Source: Pseudofabraea citricarpa (Eukaryota > Ascomycota > Leotiomycetes > Helotiales > Dermateaceae). From it: a stretch of 64,000 bases of DNA. The DNA is taken from contig JAPWGK010000033.1 of assembly GCA_029641185.1 (NCBI GenBank), positions 62,001 through 126,000 of the forward strand, written 5' to 3'. Each line of letters opens with the position of its first letter. The stretch's first letter is position 1. The position numbers and the translations under genes were made by a program. Under the pieces are notes generated by a model. That model was not told the origin of the DNA. It saw nothing but the letters and a program-made list of their open reading frames with translations, and searched no databases. Shown here piece after piece: positions 22,546 to 33,909 of this stretch.

Positions 22546-25500
22546 CTACTCAGGAAAGCACCGTTCGTAATAGTAGCCCCAATAACAGCCGGGGATCTCC
22601 TCGCAAACCACATCATTAACACCAGCAGAGCAATCAACAGTTGGTGGGATGACCTGAGCTGGCGGCTGAAGCCCAGTAATGTCAAACGATATATCATCCA
22701 GAAGAATAAACTGTCCACAATCTTGGCTTTCAATCGAGACCTCGAGGCCCAGAGCATCCTGCGAATTGAGTATTGCGGTTGAGATCTGATACTGCGTATA
22801 CGTATAATCGTAATCATGGATATTGGTTACCTCCTGGCATTCTCCACTGAAACAGACGTCGACAGAACATACTGTAGGGTTTCTTTCGCCCGAACTCCGG
22901 ATCCAGAAGGTTAGGATATAGCTGAAGCCACTACAGGGCGTTATGTCCTGCTTGAGAAACCACCCGATGCTGTTTTGGGGTTGTTCTTTGTATACCAATC
23001 TTGTTGGGAGATTAGATATTTGGTCTCATAAGCACACAGGAAAGATACTTACAATGCATTCCCTCCTTCGTGGACATATGCTTCACCACTCACTAGGAAT
23101 GGATATGTGTACTCATAGGAGGCCAATGACCATGGTTCAATAGTGACTGCCGAGTCTTCAAACCCCCCATTGATAATTTCTGACGCTTCTGTGCAGACAG
23201 GCCCCTCGTCACTGATCAATGTGGTTTCAACGGCTGTCGCACTTGGGATGGCGCTTGAGACTGGCAACGGCGTGAAATCTTCAGAATTGGGCGCAACACA
23301 ATACCTATACAGTTGTTAGCTTGGTATAGTGTGGTCATATCTCATTGGATGAACTTACGCAATTCCGCTGAAGAGATTGTAGCACATTTCATCGATTCCA
23401 GGATTCAGCTTGCGGAATTGAGCATCCGTGATATCATTCTTAAATTCGACAACGGCGCAATCTTCTCCTGGCTGTACTATGTACCATCCACAGCATTCAG
23501 AAGTGGTTGTGGCGGGTGCGAAGGTTGGTGGGGGAGTTTTACAGGATGTTGGTGAAGGAATGATAGACGTCAAAGATGCAGTTGTGGTAGGAGTATCTAC
23601 TTCTGAAGAAAGAGCAAAAGATGGAGATGCAACCGCAGTTGAAATTTCAGAGATTTGAACGATTACTGTCGAGGTAAGACTACTAGATGTTTCCGAGGCC
23701 TCAGAGGACGAACTGAAACTTGTTGTTGCTGCCATGGTCGATGGAATACTTGATAGATCCTCGCTAGAACTCTCTGCTAACCCTGTTGTTGAGGCAGGGA
23801 TAAATTGGGAGAAATATAGAGATAAACTGCTAGAAGATGCCGATGCGGATGCAGCTTCGATAGAGCTTCCTATAAAAACTGCGGTTGAGGTAGCGATGGT
23901 TTCGGAGAGCGACGAGAATAAGATATCAGAAGATGTCGTTATAGGTGTAGATGCAATGTCCAAAGTAGGAGTAATTGTTGAAGATATCTCAGAGGGAAAA
24001 ATGGAGGTAAAAATATTCGTTGATAGTATCTCAGGGGAGGTAATGGAGGTAGGAATACCGGTTGAAGGTATCTCAGGAGAGACAATGGAGGTAGGAATAC
24101 CCATTGAAATTATAGCAGATGATCCCACCGAAGTCTCGGCTATCATGCTAGTTGCCACAGCGGAAGATGAGCTAGGTAGAGGAAAGCTCGGACACGAATC
24201 CTGTATCATCTTCAGCTCAACTCTTGTACAATCCAGATCATTGTCCTGGAGTAGGAGGTAAATGGTAGGGTCAAGAGTTGGATCCTCTTCCGGATCACCT
24301 TCTGATAGAATCGAGCAGTCCTCCAGCACATCTGCACCATTGAAAGGGAGCGAGAGATCGAGTGTACAATCTGATATATCCACCGTTCCAATAATTGGAA
24401 GAAACTCCCTATCGTCAAATATGTCTTTGGTCGCAAACCAAACTTGTTGATTTCCAGCATCGAACTGATCTTGCTCAGCATACATGACGACTGTATTTCC
24501 ATTGGGGTCAATCATAGTAAATTGCAGGTTGCTGCTTTGAGAGGTTGCAGCCGCACCCAGGACAGTCGTTAAAGAGGGTACTTCAATCACGCCCAAAGTA
24601 AATACTTGACCCAGTGTATAATTGGAAGTAAACGACAAGAATTCATCGTCGGACTGGTATTGATCATAGAGGTATTTCGTCGAAAGATCCGGAGACGAGA
24701 CTTCGAGCTTGAAACATGTTGCCGGGCATGAGGTACTAGGTATAGATGATGGAACTATCGACGTGGTTGAAGCAATGAGATTGGAACCCAGAGAAGATGC
24801 CTCGACCATAGAAATTGGCACAGTATCTGTAGTTGAAGATAATGTGGGCTGATTGAAAGGCTCACTATCGCTTGTTGTAATAACAGGGATAGTCGTATCT
24901 GTCACGGAAGCTTGAACTGAAGTTTCAGCTTCGAATCTAGAAGAAGATTCTGGTAAAGAACTTATGACCGTTGCGGAAGCTGAAGCTATGAAAAGCTCTG
25001 AGTCGGTTTTGAGCTGGATAGAAGTTGATGAATCTAGTGCCAGACTTGTAGCTGCAATTATTGGTAGTGCTAACGTGCTGGATCTTGTTGGATCTTCCGG
25101 GCAACCTTGCTCGACTAAATTTACTTGCAGCGTCACCTCAACTGACTCGGGAGGAAGGTATCCATTAAATATTGCTATCAAGGTATCTTCACTATTCAAA
25201 GCAAACATGACTTCTATTGGCGACGTGAAGTTCAGATTCCAGTGGAGTAGGTTCTGGTTATCGACTGAGAATCCGAGAGTCGTTGAGCCCGAGGGAATCA
25301 TATCGATTGAGTTAGCTTCGAATGGAGCGCGATCGACATTAGGAGGTGCGTAGTAAAATAGAGGAGGGCTTGAGCTTGAATCGTAAAGTTGTCCATTGGA
25401 AAGAGTAAAGCTCGCAGCCATGGAACAGTCAGATGTGAGTTGCCCATTCGATTGAACATAAGTCTCAGCTCTTTTCTTGATTGGAATCGTGGTCAATGGC

Positions 25501-26176
25501 TTTACAGTGAGAAATACTTGGCCTGAGATACGGTCTCAGATGGCAGCGATCTATAGATAATTTAGCACATACATGATAGATCTACATAATAAGATGGTTG
25601 AACTTACGCGCTAGCTTGAACTGAGGGGTTTTCTGGGAAAACTATGCTCGGCGATATGTCTAAACTCGATGATTCTGTGACAGTGCCTATTTGTTTGTCA
25701 GCCAAATCAGATTCTGTCCATTTCTAGCGCAGGCTGAGCAAAGTACCCAAAGTGCTTGTAGGTTCCGGTGATTGATCCGAAATTGTTTGCCAAACAGACA
25801 GTGAGCTATATTCAACCCCTTTAGAGGCACTATTCCCCGCATAGCAATTGAGTCCTGCACAAGCCGTTGCAACTGTAGCATACGCTGTATCTGTAGAGGT
25901 CTGAAAAGCAAGGATCGTGGAGTCGGGAGTTTGTGAATCCAATGTGCTTGTAAAAGTAAAGGTTAAGGCAAAAAGGGTTGGAGCATTAGTGATTTCCAAG
26001 GTACTTGTCGGATCCAAAGCCAACAACGTATTTGATGCAATATAAGTGTGACTGATAGAAACCGATTCGACCACTCTATAAACAACACAGGCTTCGGCCT
26101 GCACATTACCCCCGGGAGAGTGGGCAATACCTAACGCACCCCAGAGGAAAATAAACAAGAAATAAATGAGTGACAT
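22546..26176 (-). CDS. Secreted LysM-domain protein with Ser/Thr stalk and C-terminal carbohydrate-binding-like module, about 1099 aa
   Basis: LysM modules bind chitin or peptidoglycan N-acetylglucosamine; fungal secreted forms can mask cell-wall chitin. Exons: complement(22546..22999, 23053..23304, 23359..25522, 25747..26176), phases consistent. The N-terminus (MSLIYFLFIFLWGALGIAHS) is a signal peptide. Next come a beta-rich region starting GQVFLTVKPL and KKRAETYV, as in fungal LysM proteins carrying a DUF7908-type region, then a long Ser/Thr stalk including three 14-residue repeats. A single LysM follows near residues 822-870 (GWYIVQPGEDCAVVEF...LNPGIDEMC). The C-terminal 200 residues (IINGGFED...ILLDDISFDI) look like a jelly-roll carbohydrate-binding module. 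The exon-1/exon-2 junction has two possible acceptors (25522 or 25534) and encloses a cassette-like segment. A secreted wall-binding role is inference. Confidence 0.8.
23986..24111 (-). repeat. Three tandem 42-bp units in the LysM protein stalk
   Basis: Units at 23986-24027, 24028-24069 and 24070-24111 each encode 14 residues of the pattern GIPTSI(V/T)SPEI(P/L)ST. The first two read on the minus strand are nearly identical and the third is more diverged (NIFTSIFPSEISST). They are in frame, so copy-number change would lengthen the stalk without breaking it. Confidence 0.85.
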
Positions 26177-27083
26177 TCTGGAGGTTTGTTAAAAGAGTGT
26201 ATGAGGCCGATTTTTGAAAGCCAAAGCAAATAGAGATGAAGGAATCGAGGTCTAAAGTAGTGGGCGGTCGTCGCGTAATAATCTCTCGGGTGGAATGCAG
26301 GGCATTGAAAACATGCTGCAAATGTCTGAGACAATCGTGATCAAGGAATGAAATTCATGGAGCCTATACTGTAGTGTCTCTGGAAAATTCTCCTACATTT
26401 CTTAAGGAAATGAATCATGAGAGGGCGAGCAGCTGAAGTTTCTGCAGTTACATCAGCTTGGCTTGCACTTCTTGACTCAAAGACCATCGAGCTATAAATG
26501 CCACTGGAATATAATTAAGGAAGAAGTAGAGATTGAAGGATATTTCAAATCGTTAGAGCTCAAGTTCTAGGACAGAAACGTGCCAAGAAGCCATGTGGGA
26601 TAGTTCAGATAAAATATCCCGTCCTTCACATTAATACCGAGAGCTAAAAAGCCTAGCTCATTAATCTCTCATGACATTAGTCTACTAACCTTTAGATTTT
26701 CTTGAGTTTTAACTTTTAATCGAGATGTTTAGTTATAGGGGCACGTCTTGGTTACAGTTCACGATACCACAGACCTTCTCTTTGATAATGCACTCCACAT
26801 ATTACCACGGCAAGAAATCTTCATGAGATGTACCGAGATCACCTCTTTTGGTGTGAATTATTGTGGTAAGAAATTATTCCGACAGGCGATAGCTTATTCA
26901 GGCAGTAGTAATCAAAAGATACTGACGTCGTCTCTTTTAGCTATGACGTAACTATCCACAGATCTATACGAACAAGACATTTATCAACAGTCAACATTCT
27001 TCTTAAACTCAGTATCGCAAATTAATAGTTAGGATTTTTCAATTCACCAACAGTCTTCTATTAAGAGTTTAAAATAAAATAAA
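26177..27083. promoter_or_regulatory. Divergent intergenic region between LysM and dehydrogenase genes
   Basis: About 0.9 kb, AT-rich, carries the promoters of two divergent genes. The dehydrogenase ATG is preceded by an AAAATAAAATAAAATGG leader. No other gene was seen; short frames on both strands are not protein-like. Confidence 0.5.
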
Positions 27084-28586
27084 ATGGCTCTCAGTCAAGC
27101 AGCAGCTCTGGCCGAAAAGGTCATAGGCCACGATAGCAATGCGATTACCGAGCAAGATATCACGAATCCAGCACGGGATCGTGCAAAGTATGCAGATCCA
27201 AGTGGGGAGAAAATGAAGGCCCTAGTATGGTTAGGCAAAAATGATGTGAAGATTCGTAAGTGTGACCATGAGTCGAGAAGCCAGGTAGACACCAAGCTGA
27301 CAGCAATCAAAGAGGAGGTTCCTAAACCAAGAGTTGTAGAAGATAGAGATGTAATTCTCAAAGTTACAGGTAGCACTGTCTGTGGATCTGATCTTCATCT
27401 TTTGCACGGCTCTGTGGTTGAGATGGAGAAGGGAGACATTCTCGGCCATGAATTTTGCGGTGTCATTGATAGTCTTGGACCCGGTGTTAAGAATGGTCTG
27501 AAGAAGGGCGATCGAGTTGTTGCTTCTTTTCAAATTGCATGCGGGGCTGTATGTCCTCCTTCATCTCCGGTTTGGGCATTCTAATCCTTGGGCAGTGTTA
27601 CTATTGCGATAAAAAGCAATCTTCCATGTGCGAAAAGACCAACAGTAATGCTATAGAGGCAGGAATGGTAGGTTTTACTCCTATCGTGATGAAGTGTCAA
27701 CTAATTATATCCGCAGTATGGCGCAAGAACAGCTGGAATGTTTGGCTACTCTCACTTTACAGGAGGATTCGCAGGAGGCCAGGCAGAATATGTCCGTGTC
27801 CCACTTGGCGATGTCAACTTGTTGAAACTTCCAGACTCTGTCCCAGACGAAAAAGGTCTCTACCTATCAGACGTAATCTGTACCTCATGGAATTGCGTTG
27901 TCGATACTGGTGTTGAGAAAGGAGATGTGGTAGCTATTTGGGGAGCTGGACCTATCGGTCAGATGTGTGCAGATTTTGCATTCATGAATGGAGCTTCTCG
28001 CGTAATCATCATCGACAACAACTGGCGGCTTGATTTTGTCAAGTCGAAGATTCCAAATGTAGAGATCCTCAATTTCAGCGAATTGCCTAAGGGCACATCC
28101 GTAACGACGAGATTGAGAGAGATGGTTCCTCGTGGCCCAGATGTAGCTCTCGAATGTGTAGCTGGCGAGTATGCAAAGGGTTGGGCACATTATTTTGAGT
28201 TGCTGCTTGGTATGGAGACTGATTCTTCTGAAATTATTAACGAGATGATCACTTCCATCAAGCCGTATGGAAGAATTGGTATCACCGGTGTTTACGTCGG
28301 TTTCTCAAACCACGTTAATATTGGCAGTCTTATGGAGGAAGGCAAACGACTCATGGGTAATGGACAAGCTCCAGTGCACATGTACTGGGAAAAGCTTTTG
28401 ACTATGATTGAGAAAGGCGAGATTGACCCGCTCAAGATGGTCAGTCATCGTGTTAGTCTGGATGAGCTGGATAAAGTCTATTACAAGTTTGAGAAGCGAG
28501 AGGATGGCATCCAGAAGGTCTTTGTTGAGACTAAATTCTCAGCTCCTGCCGCTCCTGGAACCCCAGCTCTGACGAGATTTACATAG
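27084..28586 (+). CDS. Zinc-dependent alcohol dehydrogenase, glutathione-independent formaldehyde-dehydrogenase-like, 449 aa
   Basis: Medium-chain dehydrogenase. Four exons: 27084..27255, 27313..27548, 27596..27667 and 27717..28586. Catalytic zinc ligands are visible in GSTVCGSDLHLLHG and ILGHEFCG; the structural-zinc loop is shortened (CYYCDKKQSSMCEKTN). The NAD(P)-binding motif is VAIWGAGPIGQMCADFA. A long DxxAR-like C-terminal half with an insertion (MVPRGPDVALECVAGEYAK) resembles the FDH_like subgroup rather than plain ADH. It oxidises an alcohol or aldehyde adduct; the substrate cannot be specified. The first intron is 57 nt, in frame and stop-free, so unspliced mRNA would encode 19 extra residues (KCDHESRSQ...). 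The protein is probably cytosolic. Confidence 0.9.
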
Positions 28587-29334
28587 TTTACTATGTCTAT
28601 TTGGAGGTAAATAGAAAGTTTCTGATGTATAATTATTACTCAAACATTTGAAACGATACAATGAACCTTTACTGCCTTAACAATATCACCACTTATTACC
28701 TGATTTTGAAGAAGTGTGCAAGATATCCTCAGCGTATAGATATCAAGTGTGGAGAAGAATTAGCCCAGAGAAGGAAAAGTTGAACCAAAAACCCACGTTG
28801 AGATCGAGAAAACCCAATTAAATAAAAACATAAAGGAGATCCTAGAGGCTACTAAGAATCTCCAAAGTCGTTCTCATAACTCCTCAACCAATACCAAGTT
28901 TAGCTAGTAGCGCCTTCTTTGTCATACGTCGCTAAGCTGCTCTTTCCCTTTGCCGATTGATGCCAACTCACGGTACTTACCAAACTTCCGAGGCGACTTG
29001 AAGTCTCTTCCTCAAATCAGGTACTTTTTCTAAATTCCACTTCAATCACGCATCTGTGGATCTCTTGAGCACTCCATCTATCATCTTCAAACTCTCGTAC
29101 TTGGCATTCAAGGCTTCACAAGACCAGCCACAAAACATCATAAGGCAGCCTGGAATTCTGAACCTTTTCCATTCCGCTATTTACCTAGCTTTGCTACCTC
29201 TAGACAAGCTCGATCAACCACACGCAACTTCTCGCAGCGTCAGCCTCGAATAGGACCAAAGCCTCAGATCTTGCCGATCCAATCTTGCCATTACTTCCAG
29301 CACCTCGTTTATTTGAGTCTTCAAGTCAACAAAT
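28587..29334. other. Intergenic, upstream of the small tail-anchored protein
   Basis: About 0.75 kb, AT-rich. It includes the 3' flank of the dehydrogenase and the promoter of the next gene. No recognisable gene. Confidence 0.45.
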
Positions 29335-29905
29335 ATGACACACGGGGAAAGCATGAAGGGAGATAAGAATACCATGAAGCCAGCATCCAGCAGTCATGGC
29401 AAAGAGGAGGTGAAGAAATCACTTGACGAGACGGCATCTGTGGAAGAAATAAGGCTATGGGTGGAACGATGGAACGCAGCTCATCCTCATGAAGCTTTCC
29501 CTATTGAGATTCTTTCCACGCAGAAGGTGGATTGGGATGATAATCAAGTTGTCACCATAAGATATGATGACTTCAAGAAGGGACAAGATGCATTAATCGA
29601 AAATGCCAAGGGCAGAGAGACAACTGCTGCTGAAATGGTATGGCATCACCCTTCTATGAGAGTCTGTTTACATTGACATCTGCTAATATGCAACTACTTC
29701 TTCTTTTCAGGCATTTCAGGAACGTCTGGCACGCACTTGTGATTCACAACAACTCGAATTGGCTCGTGCCCACTACGAACATCAAATCCTGTCCGACAAC
29801 AATCACAATCAATTCATGATCAGAGTCTTGAAATTGGCGGTCTTGGTGGCCGTTGGCCTTTCGACCATATCGTGGATGGCTTGTATTAAGATATTAGCTG
29901 TTTAG
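29335..29905 (+). CDS. Small hypothetical protein with C-terminal transmembrane helix, 165 aa
   Basis: Two exons, 29335..29637 and 29711..29905, joined by a 73-nt intron with GTATGG and TTTTCAG ends. The N-terminal part is charged and Lys/Glu-rich (GKEEVKKSLDETASVEE), followed by a short helical segment (IRLWVERWNAAHP). The final 25 residues (LAVLVAVGLSTISWMAC) form one membrane helix, with no signal peptide, so a tail-anchored topology is likely. No family is recognised. The splice join is supported by a continuous frame and by a helical continuation (AFQERLARTCDSQQLELARAH). Confidence 0.65.
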
Positions 29906-30782
29906 TTCCATGGAGGGGCCAAAACACCAACCTTTGTTATCGATCAGAGGGCTGAAAACCAATATCAATACTAGCAGCTTAGCCTACAATGAAACGTGCA
30001 CTTTTACTTAAATGAAGTCCCCTCTCTGCTTGAACAATTCTCTACAGTGTATTTGTTGTCTTCTTTTTCTCGAAAGAGGTCATCTTCTACTGTTCTTCGA
30101 ACTAAGTATCTTCATTCTTGGAATGTTTTTGTGTAAGGATTTCTTCTACCACGAGTCCCAAGCTGAAGTCCACTCTTGTAACACTCTACAGGTATTGGTC
30201 TCTATAAATTTTGAATCAGGTCAACTTCTGCCTTGGAATTAGGACAGATTTGTCTAGCTTTTTGTACGATGTGGATACACAAGAGATGACTCGTGGGTTT
30301 TGAGACTGCTGTTTCTCTTTGATATCGGTACGCCTAAACCCTTCTGCTTGAATATGCTTGTGAACAGACTCGAAACTGTTGGATCAGCCTTGACGCTTCC
30401 TTCCTGGTTCCTGATATCTAAACAGTATAAGATAGATGTATAGAGTATAGTTCTTGTATACATTCTAGGGACTAAATTCATATGATAGCACTGAAATCTA
30501 TAGCTATAGATGGTTCGTGATTTTATGGTTACTATATGCTTTGGGTGGTTACAATAACGTAGTAACTGAAAATCTTATTAAAAATTATGAGGATCATAGC
30601 ATCAAATGATTTTTGATCAACAAGCAGTATTAAACCACTAAAGATATCATAATCACTTAGTGATTTTCAAGGATTTCGATTCTTGGAATGGAGATTCATT
30701 TGGGTATCATCGAACAAAAACACACACAGCCAGCGCTCCATATCTACGAGCAATTTTGAAAATCATCGAGCTCCTCGTGCTC
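29906..30782. other. Convergent AT-rich intergenic region
   Basis: About 0.9 kb between two converging genes, notably AT-rich from 30480 to 30660. Two short open frames (30012-30242 on plus, 30254-30481 on minus) lack recognisable features. Nothing else seen. Confidence 0.5.
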
Positions 30783-33159
30783 TTACTCCTCCTCTTCTAC
30801 TTTCACCTCCTGTCTCTCCCGCTCTCTCATCTCATCCTTCTCTATCTCCACTAACCAGTCCCTTACACGTGCAAGATCCCACTGCTTCTCGATGTCCTGC
30901 GTAGTCATGCCAACAACCCCCTCCTTCCATTTCTCATCGTTGAAGTCCTCTGGAAATTGGTGGTTGTTGACCATGGATAATACAGTGTGGCGCTCGGATT
31001 GGCTGTGGAATTTGTACATTAGCTCGAAAGCTACAATACCCAAGCTGTAAATGTCCTGCTTCGTATTGGGCACTTTGATGTGGGGTGCCGTATAATGCTT
31101 GGTACCTGGTGGAACGTCGGTATTCCGTGCCACCAAGGCCTCTTTCTCCTCTCCATTGGGATCTTCGGATGGTTCGATCTTAGCCTGCAGGCCGAAATCG
31201 GCAATACGTGGTATGAGATATACCGGCCTCGGAGAACAGCCTTCGCTGTTGCTGCATGCTTTTTCTGATGAGCAAAGACATTTGCAGTCTTTGCAATCAG
31301 TGACCATAATACAACTAGTGTATGAATCCCGCCCCTTGTCACGGTTGATGGAGATGAGAATGTTTGCTGGCTTCAGGTCTCGGTGAACCATGTCATTCCG
31401 ATGGATGTAAGAGAGTCCGTCGAGTATCTTGTGGAGCATTTGGACAGATGCTCGCTTATGAAAGCAGTGTCTATATTGAAAGGACTCTGCTCGGCTCGGA
31501 GGATCTGATGAGAGATATTTTGATAGCGAGGCATCACAAAGAGCCATTGCTATGTATAGATGCCAGTTCTTCTTGTGCTTCATGATGTCCTTCTTACCCA
31601 AATGTGCACAGTCCGTCTCTATGGGCATGCTGTGTTCTCCTGCGGAACTGCTATCTGACTTATCTGAGCTATCTGAGCTAGCACCCAAGTTGCGGTATTC
31701 CTGGCTTTTCTCGTGAATTTCTCGTTCAGCAGAGTCTTGTTCTGATAGGTCTGTTCCTCGTTCAAAGAAATCCCCTGCTGATTGATCTGAAGCTATGACA
31801 CTGCGTTCCTTGCCACTCTTCTCTGTTCCTTGTTCAAACAAATCCCCTGCTGATTGATCTGATGCTGTGACACTACGTTCCTTGCCACTCTTGCCGGTTC
31901 CTCGTTCAAACAAATCCCCTGATGATTGATCTGATGCTGTGACACTAGTACGCTCCTCGTCGGTCTTGTCTCCTTGTCGTTCAAAAAGGCTCTGTTCTGA
32001 TTGATCTGAGATTGTAGCGTTTTCAAGGAGAAAGCCCGAAGCAATGGTTTTTGGCCTAGCTTGTGTAAGTCTAATGTATATATACAATTTGAGAAGCTCT
32101 TGCTTACTTTTTATTTGCACCGGTGGTTGAACCTCTAACCAGGTGTGTTTCGGTTTCTTTGCCTCTGTGCAGCCAGGTCCAATGATATGGCACAATGTTG
32201 TCGTGTGACAATTTGGATATGGCAACTACTTCCTCAATGGCTTTTCTAGCCTCTGCAGAGGTCAAAATGAGCTCCTCCCTGGTGAGCGCGTTGCTGTTTA
32301 GTGGTACCACCTTGACAGCATAGTTTCTTCCGTCGACGTGTTGGGACGCCATGTAGACATTGCCATAACCACCACCGCCGAGTTTTCCAATGACATGAAG
32401 ATTCATGAACATTTCTGCTAAGCCAGCAGGTGAGTCTGCACTGATATTATAGGGCTTTGGGGTCGGCATTGTGTAGATTGTTGGGGCTGCTAGAGTGTTG
32501 ATTGAGGTGAGCGTTGATGGTAATGTGCCTCGAAGTATCAGTTCCAGATTAGCGAAGCCTTCAGTTAAAACCCGCGATACTTGAGCTTGCGGTTTATGAG
32601 GCGGCGGCGGTTCATGGAATTGCGGTTCACGAGAGTATCTCGAAATAGCACTTCCTAGTCTTTGATCAAAGCTAGTGAGGTATCGAGCTCTCAAATTTGC
32701 AAGTTCCGTACCAGAAAATTCAGCCGGAAGCATTCCAATGCTTGAGAGGTCTCTCGAAATATCCTGAAAAAGACGTTGTGCAAGCTCACAAACCTCAGGG
32801 TGGTCTTCCGACAACAATTCTCCAGAAGCACTCTTTGCATTCAGCGTTTTCATTGCTTGAGTTTTGCATCTACCCTCTACAAGAGAGAGATAGAACAGCG
32901 CTGAATGCTGGTGCGGTTGCAAATTGGGAAGTTCAAAGGTAGAGGCATCCTGCTGTGCTGCTCCCTGAGACTTAGTGGTCTGCGGAATACCTTTTCCCCT
33001 ACCATTGACACTGTCATTGCTGCCATGATTTCCTTCTCTTTCTAGCTTGGTTCCAACCATCGGCTGAGCAGGATATTCGTAAGACGCGGATTCTTCTTCA
33101 CTTGAACCACTTGAACTGCTTGAACTGTCTACAGTCCAAGCCTTGAACTTGGCTGCCAT
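30783..33159 (-). CDS. eIF2-alpha-kinase-like (PEK family) protein kinase with in-domain insertions, 774 aa
   Basis: Two exons, complement(30783..32055, 32108..33159). The N-terminal 250 residues are low complexity with a helical stretch. The kinase N-lobe starts about residue 255 (GKLGGGGYGNVY, YAVKVV with the beta-3 lysine, then EVVAISKLSHDNIVPYHWTW, the PEK-style alpha-C/beta-4 signature). A long insert of about 110-200 residues follows, containing a 24-residue tandem repeat and acidic sequence, as in eIF2-alpha kinases. Then come LYIAMALCDASLSKYL, HRDLKPANIL (about 573) and IADFGL (about 635). Between the last two is a seven-cysteine segment. The APE motif reads APH. The late DIYSLGIVAFELMY motif is typical of PEK kinases. 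It would phosphorylate eIF2-alpha or another target under stress; activity is likely but the APE change and large inserts leave doubt. Confidence 0.75.
31737..32009 (-). repeat. Tandem 24-residue repeat inside the kinase insert
   Basis: Units begin at 32009 (diverged, 25 codons), 31934 and 31862 (72 nt each), with a partial unit from 31790. The consensus reads SDQSAGDLFERGTGKSGKE followed by RSVTA. All units are in frame, so the insert can change length without frameshift. Confidence 0.85.
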
Positions 33160-33909
33160 CGCTGGAGCTTATCATGAAAAGATAAGAAGGAGGATTGAGA
33201 GAAGAGAACTCGATCTTTGGAAAGACGACGACGCGTTTCCTGCGAAGACAAATGCGGACTCTAGACTTGAGAACTGTGTCTTCCGTGTGCTAGGCAGTTA
33301 TGGAAAGACAGAAGACCATGGAATCATGTCTTGAGTCAGTGCGAGCATCTCACCACTGCTGTCTATGTTTCCGTTAGATCGAGTTAGATGGGTGAAAGGA
33401 TTGTATTTTTTGATGCAGGATGTCAATATTAGGGCGTCTTATGTGGTAAAGATTCTATGGCTTTCCTTTCTAATTCACCTGGAAGGTCGCGTCGCGACGC
33501 TGTCGGCGCCGGCGAAACTATCATCCATGAAGCTCCGCAAGCCATTCATGGTCTGGTACATGGGTTGTTTATCTCCTTTCATCTTTATTACAACCTCACC
33601 ACACACAAAATGCTCCACATACCAGCTCGGTTGCTATTGCTTACATCCAGCGAAGTCCTACCACATACTTGATGCTCTTGTTTTGGGTTCATCACTCAAT
33701 TATTTATGAGAGTTGTGCAGAGTGTGCATTTCGTCGTTGCAGCACAATCATCCGCAATCTGTTTGCAGCAGGTTTGGGTCTAGATGACAACGGTTTTACA
33801 TTGCAGAGCACGCAATTAGGCGCAAGCTATACTTTCTACTTGGGCAGTAGCACCTTGCTGGAATGAGCCATAGCCTCTCTTCGTTGAAGTTGGCAAATCA
33901 GCTTCCAGT
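33160..33909. promoter_or_regulatory. Divergent intergenic region between kinase and nuclear-looking protein
   Basis: About 0.75 kb with promoters for the kinase (minus) and the 377-aa gene (plus). Short open frames are present on the plus strand but none is convincing. No specific element is claimed. Confidence 0.45.

Noticed and set aside
29056..29253. Plus-strand 65-codon frame
   Set aside because: Short, Leu/Pro-rich, no ATG context, likely leader of the tail-anchored protein.
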